The position numbers were made by a program, and so were the translations under genes. A stretch of DNA of 64,000 bases from Ectocarpus siliculosus (lineage: Eukaryota > Sar > Phaeophyceae > Ectocarpales > Ectocarpaceae). Numbering within the stretch: position 1 is the first letter of the stretch; every line of letters starts with the position of its first letter. The stretch is from positions 2,271,581-2,335,580 of the forward strand of contig FN649728.1 of assembly GCA_000310025.1 (NCBI GenBank). Direction: 5' to 3'. Of the stretch, positions 41,401-56,400 are shown in pieces. The notes beneath the pieces were generated by a model that saw only the letters and a list, made by a program, of their open reading frames with translations, did no database searches and was not told the origin of the DNA.

Positions 41401-44400
41401 ATCGCCAAACACAACTCGCGGTTGACCGTGTTAGGAGCTAACGCGGACCTCAACAAAGAAGTAGTAGGAAAGACTAAAGAGAAACTACATACACTTGACC
41501 AAAGTCCCACTATGCCGCCCAACGACACAAAAAATTCATGGACGTTGTTCTTAGACTTAGCTATACAGGTTGGATGCAGAAGAACAATACAGTATTCCTT
41601 CGTGCAACATTAAGGCGGCCTGCTTGATCAGCGCTTCGATCACGTTCTTCGTAGACCTACCCTTTCCACACGTACACACCTAGGCACGATGGATCATTCC
41701 TCTCTCCAGAAAAGGACATCGAGTCCCAAAGCCGTATCGCCTACCTTGTCAATCTGGGGCTGGTAAGGTTCGAGGTCGAGTTCCAGGAGCTCCTCGAGGG
41801 TGTAGTTCTCGTCGGGGTTCAGCGAGTAGCCCAACTGCGGTATGTAGGTAACAGTTTTCGGTTTCGGGGAAAGGTCAAATAACAAGGGGGGCGGTTGGAG
41901 TTGAGTCCTCCGACCAGGTGAGCCCAACCCCGGCACAATCATGAGCGTCTTGTGAAACCAACAGCCTTAGAAGTATCTTGAACAATAAAGAGTACGACCT
42001 TTTCATTCCTCCACACGTACGAAAGCCGAGCACTTGAGCGCGTCCGTACTCAAAAAGTGCGCATCGCGCACAGCCGTTCGCTCGCTGCCTGTGCACCCTC
42101 TTGCTCTAAAAATTGTCTTCACAACTTTCTCGACATACAGGAGCTCAAGGAAAACATACGTACATCACGCAATGTGGTTGGCCACATTCTTGCGAGACAT
42201 GGTGTGTGGTCCCATAGAAGCCTCGTTTGCGCACAACGCACCTTGTCGCTCAGCTGCTCCCAGTGCCTCGGCTTCATGCCCGGGTTTCGTAGAGCCACGA
42301 TGGCTGGAACCTTCGGCCGGAAGGCCGAGACTTTGTCCTTGATGACGTTGCAGATATTGCTCTGCGCCACCTTCCCGGTGTTGTCGAAAACGCGGGAGGC
42401 CTTTTGGATCGCCGTCCCCAGCCTTCGCGACAAGCATAGCCGGTGGGTGGGGGGGCGGTGGGGCAGGAGGCGGGAGGCCGGGATCAACTGAGATGATTCG
42501 GCCGCCGTTTTGGTCGACGGTGGGGGCAGGGTAAAGGTTAGGTCGGCCTTGTTATTCGCTCAATAGATATGGTGAAAACCTTCCGCGCCTTGACCAACCC
42601 CAAAATATGTACCTATCCATACCGCACCCCGACGCCACACCTTTCGACATCGGCCTCGAGAGTCGCCGCATCGATCGCCAGGAAAGATCCCTTCGTCCAA
42701 GCCTCGTAGCTGAGCGTCCACTCCTTCGCCGTCGTCCAGAGGTTGACGTACGGCTCCACGGCCTTCCGCACGCGGAGGATCTGGTCGTACTCCGTGGGCG
42801 CGCGGCCGAAGAGCCCTTCCCGGGACTGGAACAGCCGAGCTGTGAGGTTTCGACATTGCGGTGGGACAAGATTTGCTTGGTGCAGATGTATAGCGAAACG
42901 GATCGAGAGCATTGGACATCAAAGGCTAAAAACAACAACAACAACCAACAACAACAACAACCAGTCCCACGTCTCCAAAGTTATCAACAATAAAAACGGG
43001 CTGTGGCTTACACTTGTTCTCCGCGTCCGAGATCCTGCCGGCTATTTCTCCGACCAGCTTGGAAACTCTGTCGACTAAGGCCAGGTCCTCGTGCTGCTCG
43101 AGCCCAGCCACCTCCAGCTCGAGGAGGTCCATCGTGTGCGTGAACCGCTCCTGCTCGCTCTCCATCTGGCAACACCACATCGTTTTGCAGCATATCATAT
43201 CACGTCCGTGTATTATTGCGACAAGTGTTTTCAGGAGTCCATCTACATAGTTCCTGCGGCTTCGCTGGTCGTCGCAACAAGATCGAACGTATTTCCCGCG
43301 CAACGCACACTAGAGATTGTGACATACTCGTTGGCCTGCGATTTTGCGTTACAATGGCGCGAGTGAGAGAGAAGCTTGACATTTTCTTCATCACCGAAAA
43401 CTTGGCACCCACCTCCTCTTGGAACAACCCCCTGCTCTGCTTAAGAAGAGCCTCCGTGTCCTCGCACTGCTGGGCTATCCGCTGAGGCCAGGCGAAGGCC
43501 ACCCACTTGTCGTTTGAGTGCTCCAGTGGCACCGTGTAGCTGAATTCTTCCAGGAGCTGTGAACCATGAGGGTGCGATGGGCGTATTCACTCCACAAAGG
43601 CAAGAGATCAACGGATTCTTCCAAAAAAAATACCGCATTTCCTCTTCCTCCGAAAGATGTGCACGTGCGATGGGGATGGCGTTTGGCATTCGTTCACTAG
43701 AAGCCAGTTGTGTTCCCACGCACGTCAAACAAATGTACGGCTGGTTGCTTCTTCGATTCTTGACAGAAGGATGCCAGATCGCATGCACCGCAATGTATGT
43801 AGACGCCGTTGGGTACTCCCCCACGACACGAGGTAGCAGAGCCCGCGTGATGCCCCTACTTTGTCATGGCTCTGTGGGTTGGTGGGCCGTAAGGTGCCGT
43901 ACAGAGTCGCAGCATTCCAACGTACATTCCATCCAGCTTCAAGCATGATGAGCGTCAGAATGGTCCCGGACTCCGTACATGCCAATAATGAAATCCGTAT
44001 ACTGTATCTACCAAGACGCTTTCATTAGACCCGCCTGTTCTTCTCCAACCAGTTCTCGCTCACCTCATTGCACTCCATCATAGTCCCAAGGGCGTCGGAA
44101 AGGGGCGCCAGGTTCGTGTCTAGCGTCTTCATGTACTCTTCCAGCTGGGCGACCTATTGTTGTTAGTCATTGCGATCGGGCTGTGTTTGTTGCACACAGA
44201 TGTAGTAAATGATAGAGTTGCGCCGCTCTGGCCGTTGACGACGTTGCAAGGTTCTCCACACAACAGACGGGCAGCGAAATGAAACAGTACCGAAGCTTCG
44301 CCGTATAAATGGTTCACACAAGTCCCGTCGGTCAAGCGCCCTTCTCCTGGGTATCTTTCTCGCTTGTGACCCCCCGCCGTTGTTCTTGGCCACACATACA

Positions 44401-47400
44401 AGGTAGGTCGCAGAAAAAATATCGTGGTAAGACGGTTTGCCCTCAGATCCACGTCAGCTGAGATTTTCAAGGACTTCCGACCGAAGATCGGGTTGTTTAG
44501 GAAACTAATGGAAGGTATGGTATTTTGCGGGCAAGCTTAGAGCCGAAGTCGGTGCGAGTGAGATTGCGTTCAGAAGATTTTCGTGGTTAGGCACGTCTCT
44601 CTCGAAACGGGATGGGAAGGTCCGCCGCTATCTTGATGCTTCACGAGTGTTTATAGTACATCACTCACCTCCTCGATGTCCTTCGGCTTCTTCTGCAGCC
44701 ATGCCAGCACCGACTGGAACTTGGCGCAGCAGGCGGACGCCAGCGTCTCGCAGTGGGTCCTTTGCTCCACCAGCAGCCGCTGAGCTATCCCACGGTGCTT
44801 CGTCAACAGGTGACTCCTGTTGCCATCGGTAGTAGATTGGCATTTGGCTTGTATGATTTCGAGCAACTGACGAGCTCCAAGGCCACCACAACCGATATGA
44901 GGAGCAGGATAAAGGTTGTTACGTGGAGAACTGGAGTGAGGCGAACTAGGGTCGGGGCGACATGCAAGCTATAAGATCGAGTTTGATCACGTTAGGCCTA
45001 CAGGGCATGTGTCGTTTTTCCCTTCATTCCTCCACCACGACATACGTTTCAAGGTGGTGTTCCCCCCTACCGGATGCTGGAAGGATTGACCGCGAAGAGG
45101 CCGCAATCCACGGGACTGTTTGGAACGTCTGCGCGGATCTCGGTTTCAGCGGTCTGCGAAGGAAAAAAGACCACCGACAGCGGAGAGCACGCGAGCAGAT
45201 GACAGGTACTGTGAGGGTTCGACGGTCAGCAAAACAATACCGAGGCGACATGTGATCATGGTGCCCCCGCCTGTCCCAAATGATTCATGTTCACCGCCTT
45301 CCCACGGCAACGCCCGGTATTTCGCTATGGGTTCGGGTCTCTGCTAGGGCGGCCAGGTTTACGGCGGAAATATCCAAGGTCAGCCCGCTGTCCAGGGAGA
45401 CGCTATCCAGGGAAAATCAAGAAGTGTTACGATTGGATACCGACTGGTCAGCCCACCATCCCAGGATAAAATTCTACCCGACCGTTCCTCCTGCTCCCTA
45501 AATCGCCGTCAGTGTTTTCGGGCCGTAGGATACCTGGTGCTTGGTCAAGACTGCCCTGAGCGCGGCCAGGTTGACGGTCGCGACTCCAAGGCCCTCCTCC
45601 TCGTCGTCGTCGCCGTCGCCACCGCCGCCGTCATTGCTCGTGTGGGTCATCGACGCCATGTACGCCTCGACGTCGAGGTTGAGGAAGTCGACGTACCGGT
45701 CAAAGAGCTTGAGATAGTCCTGCGAAAACGATTTGTGAGAGCACAGTGGTTTCATGCGAGGGGACGATCGCGAAAACACCGTTTCATGTTGAGGGAACAA
45801 TCGTAAGAACACGGTTTCATGTGAGGGAAAAAAATCGGGACCGAGGGGGGTTAGGGTGACCGCCGGGGAGGACGAGGGAAGCAACGCCCGCTTCACCACA
45901 GACGGTGCTGCGACTGATACAGTTACCGGCGATCTTTCCGAGACGCCATGGACGTGTAACTTGTGAGCGTACAAATCATATCGATCAAGACGTCTGCGCT
46001 GCTCACCCTTAGGGGGACAATGGCGGCCTCGAGAACTTCCTCTGCTCGGCCCCGAAGATCCACCACCCACGGTTCGTCCGGCCCGGCCACGGACATGAAC
46101 TGTGGGTCTGGCCAGAAGAGTCGATCCATCACGAATCGTTGCACCTGTACATTGCAAGCGTAAGTCGCAGGTTTTTAGGGATTGGGGCTAGACTTGGCGC
46201 TAGGGAAAAAATGCTTAACTAGAGCATACCTCACCTATTCGGAATTCAAGAGCAATTAATGTCGAGACAAACCTAAGCGTAGCGGCTCATCAGGGCACGC
46301 TGTGCATGCTGATGCGGCTGCCGTCAGCCGAGTAGGTTTACGTCGGGTTTCAGGTGAGGTCAAGGTAGGGAAAGGGTGTTGGTGGTGAACGGGCTGCAAC
46401 TAGCCAACATCGAGCATGCTTGAGCACCCCCTACCGCTCAGTATACCAATATCAACACAACAGCAGTAATAACGTCTGCTGTCGCGAAAGCCGAAGCAAC
46501 CACAGGGTGTTGCTGCACCCAATCTTGACCTGGTGGATGCCGGCGACCCTTGCCAAAGTGCCGTCGTAACATCTCAAGGCCTCCGATCGAAAGTCCTCGA
46601 GGGGCGTGTCTACCTCGGGGATATGACCGCGCACGTCGGGCACCTGAAAACCAGGAGGAATGGTGGAAACACGACGGTCGAATTCATATTTTCTAAAGAT
46701 AACGGCAACCTGCGGTTTCTTGGGGAGGATACACAGACGAACGGCGGCAGCGAGTGGCGGAAGGCTTGTTGGAAATTGAACAAACCCAGAGGGAACCGAT
46801 GACTTCCAACGACTGTGCTCCGCACTACCCATGGAGGGTATCAGAGGCGATGGATGTATTATCAGGAAGCTCTTGCGCACAAACGGTGAAACACGCCACC
46901 TAAACTCTGACTCCCTTCCCTGACGTGGAATTAGGTAGAGAACATCGCCCCATATCCCCCCGGCAGCTACGCGCGCAGGGCGTTTGCGGTGTGTTCGTTC
47001 GTTCTGCACCGTCTCCCCAAGACCAAGTTCCGAGACGAGTCGAGACGGGATGGATGGGGTCCGCAAAACGAGTCCGCAGAGACAGTTCACCCTCGCTTGA
47101 CATGGCGCAAGGGTTATTTCGTCGTGGTCCACTGAAAAACAATAGACATACCTATGGGGCAAGGCTGACGTCAGGAGACGTGTCGAATCCTATTCATGCG
47201 GGGGGTGTACAATATTTCTGGACTAAGCCAGCGTTTTATTGGCAGATAGTAGTGGCCCGGGACATATCATGTTTTTCGGTGACTGCTGAGTGACGTGCAT
47301 ACCTCCGCAATTGGACAAACTGCGCCGTCCTCCCTTGATTCCGGCGTTGCCCGCCACTCCGCAATCCGTCGCTCTGCCTCTTTCACTTCGGACACGTTCA

Positions 47401-50400
47401 GCACGTGTCTGCACGTTTGATGTGGAAACGGGCGTTTGAATGGGTCCGGTGATGTGGAAAGCTTACACGATTCCAGAGCAATTGTAGGCCGCGCTCCCCG
47501 AGCCTTCCGTAAAAATAATGTTAGCTCAGGTGTTGATGGGCCAAGAGCCATCGACTAGACAAGGTCCTTGTTTGCAGGGGGGGGGGGGCATGCATGATGT
47601 AGTCAAGAGGACTCCGTTTGTTGGCATTGCGACAAAAGATGGGCACCGCAGCAGCATCCATAGGACGGGGGATCGGATGACATTCACTCGGGAGCACCAC
47701 CGCAGAGCTCTTCACAATATCCCGGTTGTTCTCAATGGCATCGGAACACGCCCTCTGTTTTTCATTTTTCTGGGTGTTGCTCGCGCTTGCGTTCTGTGGA
47801 AGATACAGATACCGCACACCTACTCTGCAAGGGATATGATATCATGAGAGAAGCCCTTACAGAAGAGCTGATCGCACGAGAAGAGTGAATTCCACACCAG
47901 CACAGGGGTCAGCACTCACCGGCCAGTTGATCGGATGATGTCAACCTTGAACAGGGGAGGCGTCGTGCCTCTGCGCATGGCTCCCTCTCCTTGATCGGTG
48001 ACTATGACATCGTTCATATGCTTGACTTCAACCTGCGATAGAATGTAGGGATGTCAGCCATCGCTCGTTCTCAAAGTTGTGTCTTCGACTTCATCGTCGT
48101 CGTCTATCATTTGTTGATAGTCATCTCACGTGCTCGCATATATATGTGTGATAGTGATACGTATTTCGGCGCTTCACTTCACCCGAACTGCCACCCTGGG
48201 GTTCATTTCGCGCAATATGCTACTGTCGACGTCGCAAAAATGGTAGTAAAAACCCGCCGTTCGTCCGAGCGCCTCCGCCTTCTTTCGGCCTCTTCCACGA
48301 TAGCCTCGGTGCATAGCGCACCGGACGTGCCGAGGGAGATTGCACATCGTTGTCTGCTCAGGGGGAGACACAGGCATTCGATGTAACTCCAAGCTTCAGT
48401 CACCTGGCAGCTGCAACACTTGAGCAAGTAGTCCGAGAACTCCTCCAACGTGCGCCGCGTCAGCGTCTGGTTGAGAGGCGTTGTTTTTTGTTAGCGAGAG
48501 GGCGCGGCGAAGGGGTCAATCGGCTCAGTCACAGGCAACACATGTACAGCGCAATCGGTGAAAAGAAAGGTAAAAACGAGTCTCTCAGTTCTTCCGCGGG
48601 TATGCGTGAAGTAATGCAACCAATCGAGAAGTCCGTGTGACGTGAGCTGATGATTTTCTTGGAATCTTGGAACGCGGCACAGGGGGTGAGCAGCAAAATC
48701 GAGTCGAATTGGCGGGGAGTTCGACTCACTTCTAATCTTGTCCACGCTCTTGACTTGGGACCATGTCTTCGACACAAACAACCACCGGCATTAACGTCGC
48801 CTTCGAATTCATTTCTACATATGGCTTGACAGATGCTCTTCAACGAGGCTGGACCCGAGGCAGCCATATCGACAAATACACCCCTGAAGAAAATACCGCG
48901 GCCTGCATTCCTAGACCGAATAAAAATTCGCTGTTATATTGCGTGTTGCCATGTCGTGGATGGAGTCCTCTCGGTCGAAAGGCGAACGTATGTGCGGCCA
49001 TCCCTGTAGAAGATATGCTTCTACCTGACCAGCGGGTGCGTGCACTACCCGAAGAACAACGCCTGTACTCTGGAGTACTACGAAGCTGTTTTGGGCACTC
49101 AAACCGACAAGCCATCCCCACGGGAACCCGGTCAGTAGCTCTGCACGGCCAACAAACAATCTCGCAGCACAAGTTGCCACAAAAATCGGAATAAAGGCCA
49201 TCATACTAAGAGTACAGTAGTACTCACTCACCTGTAAGGCATCCGTCATGCAGTAGTTCGCCCATCGCAAAAGACTTCTGATCTCCGATACCTCGAAGTT
49301 TTCCATCACTGAGATGGAGCTGTCAAACCGAGGTCGAGATAGCGCATTGCCGCAGCCGCCGCCGCCGCCGGTCCCGTCCCCGCCCCCCCCACCTCTACCC
49401 CCACCGGCTTTTGGGCTAGTAGCTCCCTGAGGAGATCGGTGTGATGGCCACGTTGATTGAATATGTATCGGGAATGTGTGAGATCAAATAAATTTCGTAG
49501 GAACATCGGTGTCGAGGAAGAGTGGTCGAGGGGGAATAGGAATGGGAAACACCCGACAAAGGCCAACCGCATTTTCGTCGCTACCTCCATCGCCTCAGCC
49601 CCCTACACCCAACCACTTCTCGAATCTACCCGAATGTTCTTGTAGCTGAAACATTTTTATTGGCACGCTTTGAGCAAAGTGGGAGGGGAAGGGTGGCCCA
49701 TTGTTGTCCCCATGCCTTCGGACAGGATGAACGCGTTGAGTGTCACGACTACGTCCACCATGCAACCAGAAACCCTGCACCTTCTCTCAACGGCTCAAGT
49801 CCGAATCTCCTGCTTCTCTTGTCGCCTTCGTGGGGTTCGGAAATGGCTCCCTACACTGTCGCCTGGAAAGTACTTCACCCTGTAGAGTAATTACAACAGT
49901 CCCATGCGCTCGGAAGATGTCGGGCCACTTGCTCCAATTTCCGCCACAAACCAATCATGCACACCAGTCTCACCGCCACCCCCTCCCCATCACCTCTAGC
50001 ACCACCACCACCACCACCACCACCACCACCACCACCAGTACTACCACCACCGCCACTACCGCCATCACCACTAACGCCACCGCCACTCTTGGCTCCTCCC
50101 ACCTGATCGAGCGATTGGGCTTCCGCTGCAGCTCCACCCCCTACGCCTGCTCGCTGAGAGGCGTTCCCGTCCTCGGGTAGTTGCCGCCGCAGAGCGACGT
50201 GAATGGTCGACCCCACCCTCTGGGGCCACTCCTCCCGCACAACCCGCTTGGCGCGCATGAGGGCGTCCCCCTGGCAGCGCGAAAACGCCTCCAGCCGAAG
50301 GGGCTCCTGAAGAGGGAGTGTTTCACGTCACATCAGGGGACAACCGACAGCAGTTTTACGCATAATAAGTTGCCACAAGTGAGTGAGAGACAGCAGCGGC

Positions 50401-53400
50401 GAGGGTAATGGCGGCGTCTCAACGACCGTGTTCGAGCGGTCGTTTTCTTTTAAGGGGGTTCAGTGTCACCATCAGTTTCAGGTCAGACTCCACGAAACGT
50501 GGGGGTCGTACGCATCTTAGGGGTTTGTTGTCCAGGCACCGCACAGTACTGCTGCAGCCGAGGGGCTTCTTGTACACGATTTCAGACGTGATGCCAAGTT
50601 TTCCAGACTGCCCTATGCCAAGGGGAGCCATGTGCCGCCAGACTCATACGGACCGCTCAAGTCCTCAATGATGAGCTTCGGGCTACACACCTAAGGGCGA
50701 AGCACCGAGCGGCCGAAACCTGTCACATGTCTTCACGTTCAAAACCTAGTTCGACGCTTCCAAGTAGCTCCTCTATCGTAAGGCAAAATTCGGGATTTCA
50801 AGCCTCAAGGCTAAAAATAGCAAGATCCGGAGAACCGTCGGCCACAAGCTCAATCACAAACGTTCAAATCCGGATAGGCATGCAGAACACTTCAAATAAA
50901 ACGCGTATCTAGAGTTCATCCCTCTAAATCGGAGACTAAGTTCAAAACAAAGCGCACATTAGGAATACCACCGAATGTGAGAAACAAGGACAATACGCAC
51001 TGATACTATCCAGACTTCACGGTAGCAGAATAATAACTTAAGCACAGCGTCTGGAGCGAGGAGAAGTTCTCACCGGATGGATTGTCGTCAGGGCGCGAAC
51101 GCCGGTGAGCCAGAGGCACTCGCCCGTCACCCCCAACGCCGCCGCCAGCGCGGCCGATGACGTCATGAAGGTGGATCGTCGAAACACCTCAGAGACTCCT
51201 GGAAATTAAACACCACGTCCAGAAACAAGTAAACAACTGGTGTTGCTTTTCCTGCCAGCGGGAACGCAGGGGGGGCGGAATCTTCACTCTTTGCTTGCCG
51301 TTACTTGCTCTTGCACCACTTTCATCAAGTCTTTACCAACAACTGTTGTAAAGTGGTACTCAACATTGGCAGCCAGTGGCACAGGACAGGCGCGACGAAC
51401 CCGAATCATCAAAGCCCCTTTCGTACATGCCAAGCACCCCGTGTACTCTCAATCGACAGCAGGGGAAGCAAAACGTATCGGGAAATCAACCAAGGGAAGC
51501 AATATTCAAATTCTCACCTCTGAAGTCATGCGGGGGAGTGGAGACGACGGCCATCTCAGGTACAGGCTTGGGGGGGGTGGGGGGTGGCAACTTCAGTCGC
51601 ACGTATGTCTGTGTTACGGGAAGACACGGACGGTGGGGAACCAGACAGGAACGACCGACCGGAAACCGGAAGGGAACGCTATTGCCGTTCGTCGCTGTGT
51701 TCTATACACATGAGATCACACTATGCTCCCTTTGGCCGTCAAAAAATGTTTGTAACCCCAAAGTCACAGAACAACCCATTCATTTAGCCCTCTCTCTCGC
51801 CTATATTGCACGGTGGCGAAGCCGCGAACACACGCGTAAGCGATTTTCATATGTATCAGGCTGGACAGCAGTTGGAATGTCTGGAGCGGTTTGGTGTTCG
51901 ATACGTGCCGATCATTGCAGTATTGACCGGCAGGTGGTCGGCAAGCGCCACAATTACAATCCACCATACATCCGACACCAACATGAAGAATGTGAAAAAC
52001 GAACTGGAAGCAGCCCGTTCCGTGGTACAGATTTTACTCGAACCCGCATCACCAAGAATATCGCCATGGGCGGCGACGTCGAGAAGTCCGCCAACGGCGC
52101 CCTGACCATGATATGTACCTGGATGTTGGCCTCGTTCATCATGTTGCTGTCAAAGACCAGCGAGGACATGCACAGCTCGTACTCCCGGGTGACCTCGGCC
52201 ATCAGCTTGCTAGCGGTAGCCATCGCGAGACCCTTGTAGCCGGAGCCTGACCCTGACATTAACAAACCGACGTCGAAAGACATCGCTTATCATCAACATC
52301 GCTATCTTCCGGCCAAAAGGTTTGGCATCGGTTGTAGCGAACTCCCACCCACAAGAAGGCCCTCACATATTCGAGACGTTTTGAACGCTTCTAAGTATTG
52401 TCTACCACATGCTTCCATCACGCGTTGACGTTCCACATAGTTAGAGGCCAGAAACCCCTTGCCACTACTGGACTGACGTGTTTTTCGAAACACGACGATT
52501 CCAAGGTAGGTGACGCCTTATGCAGCAGTCTGCGACAGTAAAATATAGTTCCCCTCCCCTTCTACTGGTAATTCTACTGTAGTTCCGCACACTTTGAACC
52601 ATGGAGAATCCGTGTGAGGTACTTCGTGAAACGGGTGCATATGCTGCGTCCCCCCAAGTCAAGCGAATACTCGTTCCAAGCACTTCACGCTACCGATAAA
52701 TTACTCGTTGAGACGACGCGGTGCTGTGTAAACAAGTGGCGCTCACCCTTAAAGGCGCTCAACGCGAGGGCCATCGCCCTGTTGGCCGGGCCCTCCTGCA
52801 GCGTGCCCGTTACGCTGGTGTCCACCGGCATGCAGCTCACGTAGTGTCTGTCAGCACGACGGGAAGGAAGGCAAGCTTTGCATCAACCTACATAACACCG
52901 CCGAAGGACAAGGTTCGGCCACGATGTGCGAAACGAAAAACGTTTTCCCAACGAGCGCAGCCGTTGCTCACTTCATGCATTAAATGGGGCTTGTGCGCCA
53001 AGGATGAAAACTCCTTCTTTTGCTCGGGTGCTCGTGGGTCCTCGGGTGCTCATGGGTCCACGGTTTTGCATATCACAGATGTCACGCAATTTCGGGACGT
53101 TTTGAAAAGTTTGTTGGTTTTTCGCCCGTGAACATTTAGCTGCGACCAGGTCATATGCTCTTCCACGTTTCGCTACAAAGATCAGAGAGGACGCTCAAAC
53201 AGTGATGGTTGCCCCAGGACAGAGAAAAAAGGTCATCAACTCTTTCAGCTCAACAAAGACACTGTTTCCCTCGCCTGACGATCCTGATACCATGGTCCGC
53301 TTTGGTGCCAGCAAAGAAGAGGTCGTGGAGTGGATACGGATTGCAGTTGCTTTATTTTCATCAGCCATGCGTGTATGTGCGAATCAAAGACGATGCAGCC

Positions 53401-56400
53401 TCGCCATATCGCCACCAGGTTTACACCGCCTCAACCCTCGAGACAAGCTCGATGAGGTAGTGCGACGCATTGCACCGCCGGGACCGACAACGCCGTTCCC
53501 TTTTTCCCTCCACGCTGTACGCAAACCCGTTACTAATAGACCCTTGCTGACCCTCACTCATGTCTCAAGCACATACTCTTGTTCCAAGCAAGTTTCCAGC
53601 GTTTAGCGCTCAAAGTAGTCCTGGGCACACCCTCAATCTTGCTTCCGAGAAAAATCTTCATTGGCATACGTTTCGCTCCCCATGCTTGAGCCCGGACTCT
53701 TACTGTTAAGTCCGCATTCACGCACACCTATAAGCAAGCAGTGCCTCGCACGCCCTTCTGCGGGACAGGGCCTCTTGAACCCTCGCGGTGAACTCCACAC
53801 AGTCGTGACCGCTGCCGCAGGCACCACGAACACCCCCTCCGCCTCCGAGGCCTTCGGGTTTCTGTACGAAAACCTCGTGCGGGTGCAGGGTCGCCTTCCG
53901 GGAGGAGGATGGGATGAGGAAGCAGCGGGGGGGGGGAGGGGCGTACTCTTATGTTTTGCATGTCTTAGCGGTTAGACCATTGACCACGCGTCCTCGAGAG
54001 GACGGAGCATTGTTCCCACAGGACCGATCACCGATGGCCAATCATTCCTTCCTACTTTGCCAAAGGTGGCTCAAAAATGTCTTCCCTAGTCTGTCTATCC
54101 TAACGATATCCCTTCCCGCCTTTTCAAACCACTTCCTACTCCCCAGTACAGCTACCGTCCTCTCCCCTCTATTCCATGCCTCAAACATCTCCCTGCACGT
54201 CCCTTGTATTTTTCCCAGCTCAGTCATGTACACTTCCCTCTCCTCTTCGTACAACTGACATTCCGCGACTACATGAACACGGTCTTCGCATTCGAAGCCG
54301 CAATCACATTTGAACTTGTCGTCTTCGTCGTCTACCGTCCTATGTCTTCGTCGACGTTCTCGAAGGTCTATGTCCCCGGTCCTGAATTTGACCTTAAGCT
54401 TTGTCCCTGCATCCATTGGTCCATGTAGGTAATCCTTGAACCCTATTTCTTCTTTCGACATTCCGTACACTTCTAGACCTTCCTTATCCTCGGTTTTTTT
54501 CCTTAGATTCTGTTCTTCTCTCTCGGAAGCAGCGGGGGGGGGTTGAACTCGTTGCTTGTCTTTATGGCAAGGCAGTTGGAGGGATTGGCCGGGTGTTGGT
54601 ATAGTTGTTATTCGTTGATGTCATCGCCATGCGTGTGGGGGAAATGGGGTGTTCATTGGTTGACAAATGCTTGTCGTACTCGTTGCAGCTCGCCTGCAAT
54701 AGGGGAGCCCTGAAGTTGGGTACGACGTCTAGTCCATACCACATCCGATGAGGAAGAGCGATGCTAATGCTTGGTTTTCGTCATTGTGGTGCTATGAGTA
54801 AATGCGGTGAAATCAGCTGACCCTCCAACCATGTATTCTCACCTCCCCTCCCGCGGCATCGTCCCACTCAACATCGATCAAACCCGAGTCGGTGGATTCT
54901 GGCGCCCCCGCCCCGGTCCCCCTCCTCTTCACAACGCAACGCCTCCACACGAAAACACCTCCGCTCCCATCCCCCGCGCCCGGAACTCCCTCAGCCCCCT
55001 GATCCCCCATCTGGTCGTGAGGACTCCAGTCATTGCCGCCCTGGTACAGCCCGACGGCTGATACCCCCGGTACCACCAGGCCGGCATAGTCGTCAGGGGC
55101 ACCACAGTCTGCCGCAGGCAGATCTGTACCCACTCGGACAGGCTCATGCCCGGGTAGTGGCTCAGTGACAGCCGCGACGGCATTTTCGTCGGCGCTGATG
55201 GTCGTTGTCGCCTTCGCCGCGGGCGGGCGGCAGCGCGGGGATGGGATTTGATGGAAGAAGGACAGGGGCAGCCGGGCGCGGTGGGAGGCAACGGCCCTAC
55301 CGTCCTCGGAGTTCTACGTGTTTCGGAGCGAGCGGGCGGGTAGAGGGGGGGGCAGGGCTCCAATGTCAATGTCTAAAGAGGCAAACATAGGGCAACGTTG
55401 TGCTGCTTGGAAAACATCGGAACAATACGCCCGGACTTTTATCGAAATTGGCGTTTCGCGTTCGCCTTTTGCTTCGTACGCCGTGCGGTACGGGGAAAGC
55501 ATAGATTCGAAAAAACAGTAATAATCAAGTTGCGTGCTCTTTTGGCGTTAACAACCTATCGACGCTCGTCGGTCTGAAGAAGAAACTTGGAGCAAGGGGG
55601 GCGGCAGACACTAAAAACAACAATACTCTTATATTTCCGCGCACCTCAAGCCAGTCGCGCATAAGCTCGTTTAGCTCCCAACACGGCCCTCCTTCATCCT
55701 CCTGAAAGCTATTCCTTGATGTGTATCGGCAAGAACAGGAAGGGGCTTCCGTCGTTCTTTGTTTGCGTTGGTGGTGGTTGCGGCGGTGCCGTTGAGGTTG
55801 AAAGTGTTCTTAACACTAAACGGTCGTTGTTGGAAACTGAGCTTTTCGAGCTTGCGAGAACGACACATGGCGGGTGAGGCGAATCGTTCGCCTTCTACTG
55901 TTGCCACCAGTATGTTGATGCGTCGCCTAGCTTCGATGGTGCATGGCTTTCACGCCCTGTGCGTTTCCCCTCTCTTCCGAGGACAATTGTCACGAGATAG
56001 AAAGCAACGCATCCGGAGATGGGACGTTAGCTAAGCGCATCGTTTCTCCCTTTCCGTCTCCCCACTCGGGATAGGCAGAAAAAACCATACCACCATGGGA
56101 AACGACAACAACAAACTCCACACCAATAACGCTCCAATCCGCACCCTGGCAAATCAGACGTAGAGGGTAAGCCTACCCGTTACCCCAGACACCCTACAAC
56201 TCTTCGCACACCGCACCGTGGTTTCACAGGCCCAATCGAACCCGCTCGGCCGCCCCCGTGCCCGGCCGCCGCGCCTCCTGCCACAGATGACATGTCGGGA
56301 ACAGCCGGGCTGTGGAGGTCTTGCGGCGGATTTCTGCTCGTCTGCGGGCTTGCCCGTGATATCGACCCTTGCTTCACCTTGGGCGAAGGAGATGGAGTCG

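Noticed and set aside
49595..49780. Minus-strand hydrophobic stretch [13 protein letters not shown] as an extra dynein exon
   Set aside because: No donor in the right phase follows, and the exons on each side already join in phase.
54929..55369. Alternative 146-codon frame across the large N-terminal exon
   Set aside because: The strong donor at 54,842 and phase 0 of the next exon select a different frame, so I kept that one.
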